Shown: positions 22,208-31,529, counted from the stretch's first letter. The stretch: 64,000 nucleotides of DNA from Pantoea stewartii subsp. stewartii (GCF_008801695.1 NZ_VZPF01000011.1:1-64000); one strand, 5' to 3'. The notes: generated by a model from the sequence alone, not told the origin. Program-made: numbers and translations.

Positions 22208-23092
22208 TTAGCGCGAAATTTCGACGTTTGCTAACTTTTCATAATAGCAGGCCAGCGCGCTGTGGTCGGCGGTTCCCTGTCCGTCGTTACGCAGTGCCTG
22301 CATCATCTCCATCACCGCCGCTGTCAGTGGGAGAGGAGCACCAATGTCATGTGAGGTATCCAGTGCGTTAGCCAGATCTTTAATATGTAAATCGATACGA
22401 AAGCCGGGTTTAAAATTGCGGTCCATCACCATCGGCGCTTTCGCATCCAGCACGGTGCTTCCTGCCAGACCGCCACGTATAGCCTGATAGACCAGCTCCG
22501 GATTGACACCGGCTTTGGTCGCCAGTGACAGCGCTTCTGACATCGCGGCAATATTCAGCGCCACAATCACCTGATTGGCCAGCTTGGTCACGTTACCGGC
22601 ACCGATATCGCCGGTATGCACGACCGAGCCCGCCATGGCTTTCATGATGTCGTAACACTGGTCAAACACGGCTTTATCGCCGCCCACCATCACCGACAAC
22701 GTGCCTTCGATGGCTTTGGGTTCGCCGCCACTGACCGGCGCATCCAGCATACGGATCTGTTTTGCCGCCAGCGCATCATGGATTTCCCGGCTTGCCAGTG
22801 GGGCGATTGAGCTCATGTCGATGACAATCAGACCGGGTTTTGCCCCATTGATAATGCCATTTTCACCCAGACAAACCTCTTTGACCTGCGGCGAGTTCGG
22901 CACCATGGTGATGACCACATCGCACTGCCCGGCAATCTCTTTCGCGTTGCTGGCCGTTGTCGCACCCAGCGCGACCAGCTCGGCCTCGTTTTCGGCATGA
23001 TGATCCCGCACGACAAGTGAATAACCCGCCTTCAGCAGGTTTTTACTCATAAGTTTGCCCATAATCCCAAGGCCAATAAAGCCAATTTTCAT
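22208..23092 (-). CDS. garR: Tartronate semialdehyde reductase
   Basis: NAD(P)H-dependent 2-hydroxy-3-oxopropionate reductase making D-glycerate. The 294-residue protein is a beta-hydroxyacid dehydrogenase. It has Rossmann GFIGLGIMGKLMSKNL at the N-terminus, the substrate motif DAPVSGGEPKAIEGTLSVMV near 117, and the catalytic lysine in GNVTKLANQVIVALN near 170. It starts 18 bases after the garL stop, with GGAG-type spacing, in the minus-strand sugar-diacid operon. Confidence 0.96.
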   Translation of the reverse strand: MKIGFIGLGIMGKLMSKNLLKAGYSLVVRDHHAENEAELVALGATTASNAKEIAGQCDVVITMVPNSPQVKEVCLGENGIINGAKPGLIVIDMSSIAPLASREIHDALAAKQIRMLDAPVSGGEPKAIEGTLSVMVGGDKAVFDQCYDIMKAMAGSVVHTGDIGAGNVTKLANQVIVALNIAAMSEALSLATKAGVNPELVYQAIRGGLAGSTVLDAKAPMVMDRNFKPGFRIDLHIKDLANALDTSHDIGAPLPLTAAVMEMMQALRNDGQGTADHSALACYYEKLANVEISR

Positions 23093-23110
23093 TGCGTCTC
23101 TCCTGGATGA

Positions 23111-23881
23111 TTACGTTTTAAATTTGTCACACAACGCCTGCGTGGCACTGCGGAAAACACCGAGATCGCTACCCACAGCAACAAAGGTCGCGCCCCACTC
23201 GAGGTAGCGGCGGGCGTCGGCCTCGACCGGCGCCAGAATCCCGCTGGGTTTGTTGGCAGCTTTTGCCCGTTCAAAGATGTGTTTGATGACGGGCAATACC
23301 GCCGGGTGCGCAGGCTGGCCGAGATAACCCAGCGCGGCGGACAGATCGCCCGGTCCGACAAAGATCCCGTCCACGCCCTCAACGGCCGCGATAGCATCGA
23401 TGTTGTCCACGGCCTGCTGCGTTTCTATCTGGACTAACACCGTAATGTTGTCGTTGATAGTGCTGTTGTACGCTGGCATGGTGCCGTACATATTGCTGCG
23501 ATGTGAAACGGATACGCCGCGAATCCCCGCAGGCGGATAACGCGTCGAGGCGACCGCACGTCTGGCCTCGTCTTCGTTCTCGACGAAGGGCACCAGAATG
23601 TTGTTAAAACCAATATCCAGCAGGCGTTTAATAATCACCGGCTCGTTACAGGGTGGACGCACAACCGGCGCACTATCGCTGCCTTTCAGCGCCATCAGTT
23701 GAGGCACAAAGGTGGTGATATCGTTAGGCGCGTGCTCGCCGTCCAGCACCAGCCAGTCAAATCCGGCCAGCCCCAGGACTTCGGTCGAAAGGGGATTCGC
23801 CAGGGCACACCAACTGCCAATCAGGGTTTCACCTGCCAGCAGGCGATGGCGAAATTCATTGCGCCAGGCTGTATTACTCAT
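23111..23881 (-). CDS. garL: 5-keto-4-deoxy-D-glucarate aldolase
   Basis: Class II HpcH/HpaI aldolase that splits 5-keto-4-deoxyglucarate into pyruvate and tartronate semialdehyde. The 256 residues (E. coli 256) carry catalytic His50 in [10 protein letters not shown] and the Arg in VVRPPCNEP. Metal ligands are the Glu of [12 protein letters not shown] and the Asp of [13 protein letters not shown]. It lies 46 bases after gudD and 18 bases before garR. In E. coli garL is in garPLRK at a different chromosomal site; here it is fused into the gud transcription unit. Confidence 0.96.
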   Translation of the reverse strand: MSNTAWRNEFRHRLLAGETLIGSWCALANPLSTEVLGLAGFDWLVLDGEHAPNDITTFVPQLMALKGSDSAPVVRPPCNEPVIIKRLLDIGFNNILVPFVENEDEARRAVASTRYPPAGIRGVSVSHRSNMYGTMPAYNSTINDNITVLVQIETQQAVDNIDAIAAVEGVDGIFVGPGDLSAALGYLGQPAHPAVLPVIKHIFERAKAANKPSGILAPVEADARRYLEWGATFVAVGSDLGVFRSATQALCDKFKT

Positions 23882-23927
23882 GGTTTTACTCCTGTGAAAC
23901 GGGTTTCCTGCAGGAAGCCCAAAAACG

Positions 23928-25265
23928 TTAACGCACCAGGCACGGACGCTTGTGATCGAACGTCCACTGCGGAATCAGAAACTGCATGGCCTGTGCATCA
24001 TCACGGGCACCCAGGCCATGCTTTTGATAAAGCGCATTAGCCTGCATCACCCGCTCCCTGTCCAGCTCAATACCCAGGCCCGGCTTCTGCGGCACTGCCA
24101 CCCTGCCACCTTCAATCTGGAAAGGCGCTTTTGTGAGCCGTTGATTGCCCTCCTGCCAGATCCAGTGCGTATCAATGGCGGTGATGTTGCCCGGTGCGGC
24201 GGCCGCAACGTGCGTGAACATCGCCAAGGAAATATCGAAATGGTTGTTGGAATGGGAACCCCACGTCAGGCCAAATTCATGGCACATTTGCGCCACGCGC
24301 ACGGATCCCTGCATCGTCCAGAAGTGCGGATCGGCCAGCGGGATATCGACTGACTGTAAAGACAAGGTGTGTCCCATCTGACGCCAGTCTGTAGCAATCA
24401 TATTGGTGGCGACCGGCAGGCCCGTCGCGCGCCGAAACTCCACCATCACCTCACGCCCGGAATAACCCTGCTCCGCCCCACAGGGATCTTCTGCATAGGT
24501 CAGCACATCCTGCATGCCTTTGCACAGCCGGATCGCCTCGTCCAGCCGCCATGCGCCGTTAGGATCAACGGTGATACGCGCATCGGGAAAGCGTTTTTTC
24601 AACGCCTGCGCGGTCGCGATTTCCTGTTCGCCCGGCAGCACACCGCCCTTGAGTTTAAAATCGTGAAATCCGTATTTATCCTGAGCCGCTTCCGCCAGCC
24701 TGACGATGGCCTCACTGCTCAGGGCTTCCTGATGACGCAGCCGATACCAGTCATGCTGCGCGTTCTCACCAGTGAGGTAAGGCAGATCGGTTTTGCACCG
24801 GTCGCCGATATAGAACAGGTAACCCAAAACCGTGACCGCATCGCGTTGTTTACCCGGCCCCAGCAGCTCGGCGACCGGCACGCCCAGACATTGCCCCAGC
24901 AGATCCAGCAGCGCGGCCTCCAGCGCCGCAACCGCATTTACGCGCAGTTCAAACGTCCAGGCGCCCTTGCCAAAGGTCTCGAAATCCGCAGACTGATTGC
25001 CCCGATGCACCTGCTGTACCAGCCGGTTCAGGCAGGCGACCTGCTGACCTGTCACCTGCTGTACGGCATCCAGCAAGGTCTGATAAATGGTCTCGCCTCC
25101 CGGTGCCTCACCCAGCCCGGTATGATCCGCACTGTCCGTCAGTATCACAATGTTGCGGGTAAAACTGGCATTGTGTGCCCCCCCAATGTTGAGCAGCATA
25201 CTGTCGTAACCGGCCACCGGCACAACCTGCATAGCGGTGATAACGGGCGTGGATTGCGTATTCAT
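23928..25265 (-). CDS. gudD: Glucarate dehydratase, apparent GudX/GudD mosaic
   Basis: Enolase-superfamily dehydratase converting D-glucarate to 5-keto-4-deoxyglucarate. The 445-residue protein (E. coli GudD 446) keeps the acid-sugar catalytic set: KxK in FKLKGGV (Lys204/206), metal ligands Asp234 (TVDPNGAW), Glu259 (YAEDPCGAE), Asn288 (ATNMIAT), and His338 (GSHSNNH). Compared from memory with the two E. coli paralogues, residues 1 to about 290 resemble GudX ([45 protein letters not shown]). Residues from about 293 to the end resemble GudD ([30 protein letters not shown]). Only one such gene is present, nine bases after gudP, where E. coli has gudX then gudD. Function as a dehydratase is likely. 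Confidence 0.93.
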   Translation of the reverse strand: MNTQSTPVITAMQVVPVAGYDSMLLNIGGAHNASFTRNIVILTDSADHTGLGEAPGGETIYQTLLDAVQQVTGQQVACLNRLVQQVHRGNQSADFETFGKGAWTFELRVNAVAALEAALLDLLGQCLGVPVAELLGPGKQRDAVTVLGYLFYIGDRCKTDLPYLTGENAQHDWYRLRHQEALSSEAIVRLAEAAQDKYGFHDFKLKGGVLPGEQEIATAQALKKRFPDARITVDPNGAWRLDEAIRLCKGMQDVLTYAEDPCGAEQGYSGREVMVEFRRATGLPVATNMIATDWRQMGHTLSLQSVDIPLADPHFWTMQGSVRVAQMCHEFGLTWGSHSNNHFDISLAMFTHVAAAAPGNITAIDTHWIWQEGNQRLTKAPFQIEGGRVAVPQKPGLGIELDRERVMQANALYQKHGLGARDDAQAMQFLIPQWTFDHKRPCLVR

Positions 25266-25274
25266 ACAGGCTCC

Positions 25275-26618
25275 TTAGCGGGTTTTCAGCTCAATGCGCT
25301 TGATGTTATCCACCAGCACCAGATAACTGAGTACCGCGACAAAGGCGTGGATACCCACGTATACCAGCGCACCGTTATACGATCCGGTCGAGGCAATGAT
25401 GTAGCCAATCGCGACAGGCGTGATAATGCCGGACGCATTACCAAACATATTGAACAGGCCGCCGCTCAGACCGCTGATCTCCTTCGGCGCGGTATCGGCC
25501 ATCACCGCCCAGCCCAACGCACCAATGCCTTTGCCAAAAAAGGCCGTCGCCATAAACAGCACCACAACCCAGTCGGTTTCAACGTAGTTACATATCACCA
25601 TAGAGGTCGAGAGCAGCATCCCGAGCACAATGGGCGTTTTGCGGGCGATGTTCAGGGAACCGGTTTTGCGCATCAGCCAGTCAGAGATCACGCCACCCAG
25701 CACGCCGCCAATAAAGCCGCACAGTGCCGGTACGGAGGCAACAAAACCGGCTTTAAGAATCGACATTCCGCGCGCCTGAACCAGATAAACCGGAAACCAG
25801 GTGATAAAGAAATAGGTCAGTGCGTTGATGCAGTACTGGCCAATATAGATACCGATCATCATGCGTGACTGCAGCAGCTGTTTGATCTGGAACCGCTTGT
25901 CACGAAAGCTGACGTTTTGCTTTTCGCTTTTCTGATCCATGTTGATTAGCGCACCGCCCTGCTCCATGTATTCCCGTTCCGCCTGATTAACGCCAGGATG
26001 ATCGCTGGGATCGTGAATCACTTTGAGCCAGATAAGGCTCAGGATGATGCCCAGTCCCCCCATGAACCAGAAGACATGAGCCCAACCGACTGCGGAGGTC
26101 AGCCAGCCCATGATGGGTGCGAAAATCACGGTCGCAAAATACTGGGCAGAATTGAAAATGGCCACGGCGGTACCGCGCTCCTGAGCCGGGAACCAGGCGG
26201 CCACAATCCGGCTGTTACCCGGAAATGAAGGTGCTTCTGCCAGGCCCACCATAAAGCGCAACATAAACAGCGCCATCACGATGGTGTAACCGCTGAACAG
26301 GTCCACGAAACCTTGCAGCAAGGTAAATAACGACCAGAGGAAGATGCTCCAGAAATAGACGCGTTTGGAACCAAAGCGATCCAACAGCCAGCCGCCGGGG
26401 ATTTGTCCAATAACATAGGCCCACGAAAACGCCGAGAAGATGTAACCCATGCCCACGGGATCGAGGCCAATATCCTTTGCCATCGCGGAGCCAGCGATGG
26501 ATAACGTCGTCCGGTCGCCGTAGTTGAATGAGGTCACAATAAACAACATGACCACAATCCAGTAGCGTGCATTTGTCCGTTTCTGGACCGCCTCTGACGT
26601 CTGGTGAAAACTACTCAT
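25275..26618 (-). CDS. gudP: Glucarate/galactarate transporter (MFS, ACS family)
   Basis: Twelve-helix inner-membrane proton symporter for sugar diacids. From ATG 26618 the protein has 447 residues (E. coli GudP 450); CAGGAG precedes this start by six bases. An upstream in-frame ATG at 26705 adds 29 residues with no family similarity. Signatures are FNYGDRTTLSIAG in the first helix region, WLLDRFGSKRVYFWS, RFMVGLAEAPSFPGNSRI, and ALTYFFITWFPVYLVQ in the second half. It is the first gene of the operon gudP-gudD-garL-garR-garK. No separate garP is present, so GudP probably imports both substrates. Confidence 0.96.
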   Translation of the reverse strand: MSSFHQTSEAVQKRTNARYWIVVMLFIVTSFNYGDRTTLSIAGSAMAKDIGLDPVGMGYIFSAFSWAYVIGQIPGGWLLDRFGSKRVYFWSIFLWSLFTLLQGFVDLFSGYTIVMALFMLRFMVGLAEAPSFPGNSRIVAAWFPAQERGTAVAIFNSAQYFATVIFAPIMGWLTSAVGWAHVFWFMGGLGIILSLIWLKVIHDPSDHPGVNQAEREYMEQGGALINMDQKSEKQNVSFRDKRFQIKQLLQSRMMIGIYIGQYCINALTYFFITWFPVYLVQARGMSILKAGFVASVPALCGFIGGVLGGVISDWLMRKTGSLNIARKTPIVLGMLLSTSMVICNYVETDWVVVLFMATAFFGKGIGALGWAVMADTAPKEISGLSGGLFNMFGNASGIITPVAIGYIIASTGSYNGALVYVGIHAFVAVLSYLVLVDNIKRIELKTR

Positions 26619-26933
26619 GATGCACTCCTGAAAAATAGCGAAAGTGACATTCGCTCTGACTGCATACACATCGCGTTGGGTATCAGAGAGATGTAGGTTA
26701 AACACGGCGATTTTTTTATTGGCAAATTACTCACGCGGCGTGACATATAACCTGACCGGGGAAACGGAAATCAGTATAAGAAGTGGGTTTCACGGTGACA
26801 TTGGAATATCTCCCTGGAATAAGGAGAAGGAATCGTGCTTTTTTGGGCTATTGCATAAAACACTGCGGCGCATTTCACGTATTTTGGTATTCCTCACCCA
26901 AAGCCAGCTCCTAAGCCCGACGATCGCCGGCTT

Positions 26934-26949
26934 TGTGAGAATCTTCACT
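26934..26949. promoter_or_regulatory. Putative CRP site
   Basis: TGTGA (26934-26938), six bases, then TCACT (26945-26949) matches the CRP consensus TGTGA-N6-TCACA at nine of ten positions. It sits between the divergent sugar-diacid genes, about 195 bases before garD and 315 bases before gudP, which fits catabolite control of this island. Confidence 0.65.
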
Positions 26950-27005
26950 TGATTTGGTAAAAAGACATGAAAACGGCCGTCTCTGAAGGCTGAATGTAGG
27001 TCAAT

Positions 27006-27018
27006 TGCACAATGTGCA
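27006..27018. promoter_or_regulatory. Palindrome upstream of garD, possible CdaR operator
   Basis: TGCACA (27006-27011), one base, TGTGCA (27013-27018) is a perfect inverted repeat. It ends 16 bases before a TATACT -10-like box, so it would overlap the -35 region, a usual activator position. Assignment to CdaR is inference from context only. Confidence 0.45.
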
Positions 27019-27128
27019 GGTGAGAACCCCTCTTTATACTGACGGTGGCAAATACTGAACCTGTGACACCTGACTTCTTATAATGAATGCGCCACAGAAA
27101 TAAGGCGCGACGCACTGGAAGGTGAGCG

Positions 27129-28688
27129 ATGATCCCCCTGTCAAACGAACAACCGCTCTATATCAAAGTTCATGAAAACGATAACGTGGCCATTGTGGTT
27201 AACAGCCAGGGACTGCCTGCCGGTACCACGTTTCGTGATGGCTTAACTCTGACCGAGCATATCCCCCAGGGACACAAGGTGGCGCTGCAGGCTATTCCTG
27301 GTGGGCAGCCCATACTGCGCTATGGCGAGGTGATTGGTCTGGCCATGCGTGATATCGCCCAGGGGAGCTGGATCGACGAATCGCTAATTGCTCTGCCGGA
27401 CGCCCCGGACTTAGCGCATTTATCTTTAGCGAATAATGTGCCGCCGGCGTTACCGCCGCTGGACGGTTATACCTTTGAGGGCTATCGCAACGCCGACGGC
27501 AGCGTGGGCACCCGTAATCTGTTGGGGATCACCACCAGCGTGCACTGCGTCGCGGGCGTGGTGGATTATGTGGTGCAAATCATTGAGCGTGATTTACTGC
27601 CCCGCTATCCCAACGTTGATGGCGTGGTGGCGCTGAATCATCTTTATGGCTGTGGCGTGGCGATCAATGCCCCCGCGGCGGTGATCCCGATCCGAACCGT
27701 TCATAATCTGGCCCTGAATGCCAATTTCGGCGGCGAAATCATGGTGGTCAGTCTGGGATGCGAAAAGTTACAACCCGAACGCCTGCTGACCGGCACGCCT
27801 GACGTACAGCCCATCTCGCTGGACGATGCGGATATTGTGCGTTTGCAGGACGAGAGCCGGGTGGGCTTCGGTGCCATGGTGGATGACATTTTGCAGGTCG
27901 CAGAGCGCCACCTGAGCCGCCTTAATCAACGCCAGCGCGAAACCTGCCCGGCCTCTGAACTGGTGGTGGGCATGCAGTGTGGCGGCAGCGACGCGTTTTC
28001 GGGCGTGACCGCGAATCCCGCCGTCGGCTTCGCCGCTGATCTGCTGGTACGCTGCGGAGCCACCGTAATGTTTTCTGAAGTCACGGAGGTACGGGATGCC
28101 ATTCATTTGCTGACGCCACGCGTGGTTGACCAGGCCGTGGGCCAGCGACTGATTGAGGAAATGGCCTGGTATGATCGCTATCTCGATCAAGGCAAAACGG
28201 ACCGCAGCGCCAATCCCTCGCCCGGCAACAAGAAAGGCGGACTGGCCAACGTGGTGGAAAAAGCATTAGGCTCAATTGCCAAATCAGGCCGAAGCCCGAT
28301 TGTGGAAGTGCTGTCGCCGGGACAACGGCCAACACGACGAGGGCTGATTTTTGCCGCCACGCCCGCCAGCGATTTTGTCTGCGGCACGCAGCAGCTGGCC
28401 TCAGGCATCACCTTACAGGTTTTTACAACAGGCAGGGGAACGCCTTACGGCCTGCCGGCGATTCCGGTGATTAAGATGGCGACCCGTACCGCATTGGCTG
28501 AACGCTGGCATGATTTAATGGATATTAACGCCGGTACGATTGCCACGGGCGAAGAAACCATCGAGCAGGTTGGCTGGCGGTTGTTTACATTAATTCTGGA
28601 CATTGCCAGCGGCCGGAAACAAACCTGGTCAGACCGCTGGGGCATCCGCAATCAGCTGGCGGTCTTTAATCCCGCACCGATCACCTGA
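27129..28688 (+). CDS. garD: Galactarate dehydratase
   Basis: Iron-dependent UxaA-family dehydratase converting galactarate to 5-keto-4-deoxyglucarate. The 519-residue protein (E. coli 523) has the N-terminal SAF-like domain (about 10-95). The catalytic domain follows with [60 protein letters not shown] and [18 protein letters not shown]. The conserved Cys residues (GCGV, GCEK, CGGS) fit the metal site of the family. It is transcribed alone, divergent from gudP, and ends before a strong hairpin shared with yqcA. Confidence 0.97.
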   Translation: MIPLSNEQPLYIKVHENDNVAIVVNSQGLPAGTTFRDGLTLTEHIPQGHKVALQAIPGGQPILRYGEVIGLAMRDIAQGSWIDESLIALPDAPDLAHLSLANNVPPALPPLDGYTFEGYRNADGSVGTRNLLGITTSVHCVAGVVDYVVQIIERDLLPRYPNVDGVVALNHLYGCGVAINAPAAVIPIRTVHNLALNANFGGEIMVVSLGCEKLQPERLLTGTPDVQPISLDDADIVRLQDESRVGFGAMVDDILQVAERHLSRLNQRQRETCPASELVVGMQCGGSDAFSGVTANPAVGFAADLLVRCGATVMFSEVTEVRDAIHLLTPRVVDQAVGQRLIEEMAWYDRYLDQGKTDRSANPSPGNKKGGLANVVEKALGSIAKSGRSPIVEVLSPGQRPTRRGLIFAATPASDFVCGTQQLASGITLQVFTTGRGTPYGLPAIPVIKMATRTALAERWHDLMDINAGTIATGEETIEQVGWRLFTLILDIASGRKQTWSDRWGIRNQLAVFNPAPIT

Positions 28689-28718
28689 TGCCGTTTTTAT
28701 GCAGACAGGCCGTGCTGA

Positions 28719-28752
28719 CACCCGCGTGGCGCGCATGTCAGCCACGCGGGTG
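28719..28752. terminator. Hairpin between garD and yqcA
   Basis: CACCCGCGTGGC (28719-28730) and GCCACGCGGGTG (28741-28752) are perfect 12-base complements with a ten-base loop, lying between convergent genes. There is no T-run, so termination efficiency is uncertain. Confidence 0.6.
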
Positions 28753-28774
28753 CCGTCTTCCCCACCCTGTACAG

Positions 28775-29221
28775 TCAGAGCTGTTTACCCCACTGCTCAA
28801 CCCAGGGAGACGTTACCGACTCAGGCTCCGGATCTTCGGTGGCGTCGATGAGCAACACGTCACCGATCCGCTTCGCCTGGTGCGCCTGCAGCAATGCATC
28901 AAAACGCTTGCCTGCGCCGCAGAAATTTTCATAACTGCTGTCGCCTAACGCTATCACGCCATAACGCAGCGTGGGCTGATGGCCCAGCTTATCCTGCATA
29001 GCATGAAACAGGCCGGAAATCGTATCCGGAAAATCGCCCTGACCGGTGGTCGAGGTGATGATCAGAGCGACATCACTGGCATAGTGTTGCCAGTCGGCCA
29101 GTGTCGGATCTTCGAAAATCGTTACCTCATGGCCCTGCTGCTGCAACAACGGCTCAGCTTCTTCTGCAACCAGTAAGGCGTTCCCATAGACGGTGCCTAC
29201 AAAAATCCCAATCTTTGCCAT
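28775..29221 (-). CDS. yqcA: Flavodoxin YqcA
   Basis: A 148-residue short-chain flavodoxin of the MioC/YqcA type (E. coli 149). The FMN phosphate loop is [14 protein letters not shown] near residue 9. The isoalloxazine loops are [11 protein letters not shown] near 57 and [18 protein letters not shown] near 91. No membrane or export signal. It is the distal gene of yqcC-truC-yqcA on the minus strand, 12 bases after truC. Its redox partner is unknown, and no role in tRNA pseudouridylation is implied beyond the conserved linkage. Confidence 0.94.
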   Translation of the reverse strand: MAKIGIFVGTVYGNALLVAEEAEPLLQQQGHEVTIFEDPTLADWQHYASDVALIITSTTGQGDFPDTISGLFHAMQDKLGHQPTLRYGVIALGDSSYENFCGAGKRFDALLQAHQAKRIGDVLLIDATEDPEPESVTSPWVEQWGKQL

Positions 29222-29233
29222 TTCTTTTCCCCT

Positions 29234-30013
29234 TTATTCCGGAACGCTATCCTGACCTGAGCCTGCGAGAAACTCAACCCGTGGCACATCAGGAATACAG
29301 GCCTGCCAGCCAAACCGCTCCATCACCCGTTGCCAGACAGGATCGAGCCCGGCACGAATAAGCAGCGGTTCGCCCGTCACAGGATGGTTAAGGGATAAGC
29401 TGCTGGCATGCAGCATCAAACGGCTGGCCCCAAAGTGCGCAGCCGCACCACGATTCTGGCGTAAATCCCCGTGAGCCGAATCGCCGATAATGGGATGACG
29501 CAAATGGGACATGTGCCGACGGAGTTGATGTTTCCGCCCGGTTTGCGGTTTAAGCTCAACCAGGCTGTAACGTGCCGTGGGATAGCGACTGATGGCGACT
29601 GGCATTTCTACCGTTGCCAGTGCGGCGTAATCGGTCACCGCCGGCTGCGGCGCACGGGGTTCGCTGACAAATTTGTCCGCGATCTTGTCCAGCTCTTCCA
29701 CCAACGGATAATCCAGCCTGTCACTGCCTTCAAGCCAGCCGCGCACAATGGCATGGTAGGTCTTTTCCATGTGGTGATGCTCAAACTGCTGGGACAGCAG
29801 GCGGCCTGCCTCACTGGACAGCCCCATCAGCAGCACGCCTGATGTGGGACGATCCAGCCGATGCGCCGTGAAAACATGCTGGCCTATCTGGTCGCGTACC
29901 GTCTGCATCACAAACCGGGTTTCATGGCGATCAAGCCAACTGCGGTGCACCAGCCAGCCTGCGGGCTTATTCACCGCGACCAGCCACGCATCCTGATAAA
30001 TGATTTCCAGCAT
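29234..30013 (-). CDS. truC: tRNA pseudouridine-65 synthase
   Basis: RluA-family synthase for pseudouridine 65 in tRNA. The 259 residues (E. coli 260) carry the catalytic aspartate Asp54 in HRLDRPTSGVLLMGLS. Further conserved segments are the basic YHAIVRGW and LKPQTGRKHQLRRHM (LxxGRxHQLR-type motif) and PIIGDSAHGD. Its ATG overlaps the yqcC stop by one base (TGATG), showing translational coupling. Confidence 0.96.
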   Translation of the reverse strand: MLEIIYQDAWLVAVNKPAGWLVHRSWLDRHETRFVMQTVRDQIGQHVFTAHRLDRPTSGVLLMGLSSEAGRLLSQQFEHHHMEKTYHAIVRGWLEGSDRLDYPLVEELDKIADKFVSEPRAPQPAVTDYAALATVEMPVAISRYPTARYSLVELKPQTGRKHQLRRHMSHLRHPIIGDSAHGDLRQNRGAAAHFGASRLMLHASSLSLNHPVTGEPLLIRAGLDPVWQRVMERFGWQACIPDVPRVEFLAGSGQDSVPE

Positions 30014-30342
30014 CAGACCGGGTCATCCTGCAGCAATGCATCCAGCTGCTGTAAGGTCAGCAACAACAGTGTGCGCCCCGGCTGAACCGGCGTTAACGCC
30101 ATTTCAAAATAGGGGGCAACCGCAAAATTTTTTGGCAATGCCTGGCCCGCACGAATCAGCATCTGCACCCGTGGAATCAGGACCCACTGCAACCATTCCA
30201 GCGGCTGCATCGTGTCGAGGAAAAAAGGTTGCTGGCTTGCGAAAGCCTGTTCGTCTGGCGCGTCCACCTGCCACAGATCGTGCTCACGCATGACGGCTTC
30301 GAGCTGTTCAAGCCGTTGCATAATAAACTGTTCTGACGTCAT
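30013..30342 (-). CDS. yqcC: YqcC family protein (DUF446)
   Basis: A 109-residue acidic, helical protein (E. coli 109) with the family core PFFLDTMQPLEWLQWVLIPR and LPKNFAVAPYFE. Function is unknown, although linkage to truC is conserved across gammaproteobacteria. It is the first gene of yqcC-truC-yqcA and starts about 50 bases downstream of the CsrB terminator on the same strand. Confidence 0.93.
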   Translation of the reverse strand: MTSEQFIMQRLEQLEAVMREHDLWQVDAPDEQAFASQQPFFLDTMQPLEWLQWVLIPRVQMLIRAGQALPKNFAVAPYFEMALTPVQPGRTLLLLTLQQLDALLQDDPV

Positions 30343-30392
30343 GCCTCACCTCTGACGAATAAAAAGGGGCGGCAAGGATAACCCGCAGGCAC

Positions 30393-30426
30393 AAAAAAAG
30401 GGAGCACTGTATTAAACAGTGCTCCC
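30393..30426 (-). terminator. CsrB intrinsic terminator
   Basis: GGGAGCACTGT (30400-30410) and ACAGTGCTCCC (30416-30426) form an 11-bp stem with a five-base loop. On the minus strand it is followed by seven T (30393-30399). The stem nearly repeats the E. coli csrB terminator, which helps to identify the RNA. Confidence 0.93.
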
Positions 30427-30712
30427 GGTTCGTTTGCAGCTCTCCTGCTACGTTAATGCTCCCTGCTCATCCTTGACAACTTTTCCCGTGCGTAGTCCTT
30501 CCGCGAATCATCCTGATCACTCCTTAGCCTCCTGGCCCACCGCCTCGTCCGAGGGGCTCTCATTCTCCATCCTGGAGGTGTCCCTTAACTCATTCCTGAG
30601 TGTCCTGCTTCGTCCTGAAGCCTTCCTTGTGACGTAACAGCATTACGTTCCTGCCTCCTGGCTACCGTCTTCCTGACGGTTCCTGCTGTCCATGACGTCC
30701 TGTCAGCGAGAC
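30393..30712 (-). ncRNA. csrB: CsrB small RNA
   Basis: Between syd and yqcC, exactly where E. coli has csrB. The minus strand contains about 24 GGA triplets in 320 bases, many as AGGA or GGA in loops. One example is the stem ACCGTC/GACGGT at 30664-30680 displaying AGGA; another stem with a GGA loop lies near 30570. This is the hallmark of a CsrA-titrating RNA. The RNA ends in a strong terminator. The 5' end is approximate, taken from the point where the GGA density stops and from E. coli's length of 369 nt. CsrB sequesters CsrA and is itself switched on by BarA-UvrY. Confidence 0.93.
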
Positions 30713-30878
30713 CTATTCTCTTAAGAAAAGCCTCAGGGCACAAGGTGTTAAAACACGATATAACGCGATCCTGTTCAAGAGATTGAACAGCGGTGCTAAT
30801 AAGTTAATGATTTACAATATTTTTACATCTCGGCCGCTACTTCACCGTTTCGCTAATATGGCGATCTCTCACACGGCA

Positions 30879-30896
30879 TGTAAGAGATCTCTCACA
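30879..30896. promoter_or_regulatory. UvrY/GacA box upstream of csrB
   Basis: TGTAAG-AGATCT-CTCACA is an 18-bp near-perfect palindrome matching the GacA/UvrY upstream element TGTAAG-N6-CTTACA with one mismatch. It lies about 170-185 bases upstream of the estimated CsrB start, as in other enterobacteria. A second related sequence, GATCTCTCACAC at 30863-30874, lies just before it and could be a half site. The box ends 24 bases before the syd stop. Confidence 0.85.
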
Positions 30897-30919
30897 CGCG
30901 AAGCGGCACATCTCTGCAA

Positions 30920-31468
30920 TTAATCACTAAGCGGTTGTAAATTATTAAGAAAAGTACAGATATCCGATGCCAGCGTAATACGTTTCTTCTGACCGGGCGT
31001 TTCAAGGATGATGTCACCGCTCAGATTGCACAGGGAAATAATGTTCTCTTCTGACGCAGTGGTGGCAATAAACAGTGTTGGATTCTGCTTCAGGCGCCGC
31101 TGCATGACGAGGTGCCCGATCAGGTTTTCCTGCAGCCGGACAAAGTCGGTTTCACTCCAGACCTGGAGCAGCGTTAGTCTGTGGTCCTGCCACATGGCCT
31201 GCATGTCCCCCGCGAACTGGTGCGTATAAAAGGCCGTAATCTGCGGTTGCAGCGCAATCTCCAGCGCCCGCTCAACCGCCTCCAGCGAGGGCGGTAGTGT
31301 AAAGGGTTGCGGTTGCCAGAGCGCACACTCATCACGGTTTTCCAGCAAACAGGGGGAAGGAATACCATAAAGATCGCGACTGGCTGGCGCATGGCCCCGG
31401 CTCTGCTGCCAGTGCTGGCAGTAGCGCGTGGTAAAATCCGTTAACGCTTCAGCGGTTTGCTGCATCAT
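30920..31468 (-). CDS. syd: SecY-interacting protein Syd
   Basis: Cytoplasmic, peripheral membrane protein that binds SecY and may check assembly of the translocon. The 182 residues (E. coli 181) include [10 protein letters not shown] at the start, the family [16 protein letters not shown], and the C-terminal [17 protein letters not shown]. Divergent from queF with 61 bases between the two starts. Its 3' end faces the csrB control region. Confidence 0.95.
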   Translation of the reverse strand: MMQQTAEALTDFTTRYCQHWQQSRGHAPASRDLYGIPSPCLLENRDECALWQPQPFTLPPSLEAVERALEIALQPQITAFYTHQFAGDMQAMWQDHRLTLLQVWSETDFVRLQENLIGHLVMQRRLKQNPTLFIATTASEENIISLCNLSGDIILETPGQKKRITLASDICTFLNNLQPLSD

Positions 31469-31529
31469 TCAAATTCTCACTTCTGATAGGTTACACTTAC
31501 TCACTTTGATGACTCTAGTGGTAACCGTT

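Larger units (their letters stand above)
26619..27128. promoter_or_regulatory. Divergent gudP/garD control region
   Basis: A 510-base gap between divergent gudP and garD without a credible gene (a short open frame to the right of 26644 has no recognisable product). It contains a CRP-like site at 26934-26949 and a 13-bp palindrome at 27006-27018, described separately. A TATACT at 27035-27040 could be a garD -10 box. In E. coli both promoters are activated by CdaR (SdaR) with these sugar diacids, and cdaR itself is not in the window. Confidence 0.55.

Noticed and set aside
24369-25868. A 499-codon open frame on the plus strand, antisense to gudD and gudP
   Set aside because: It lies wholly opposite two genes with strong family motifs, has no recognisable domain and a composition typical of the complement of GC-rich coding DNA.
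26644-26952. A 102-codon plus-strand frame in the gudP/garD gap
   Set aside because: It begins inside the gudP 5' region, has an improbable composition and overlaps the CRP-like site; more likely regulatory DNA.
30419-30637. A 72-codon plus-strand open frame over csrB
   Set aside because: The Ser/Pro/Leu-rich translation is produced by the repeated TCC (GGA on the other strand) of the sRNA, not by coding selection.
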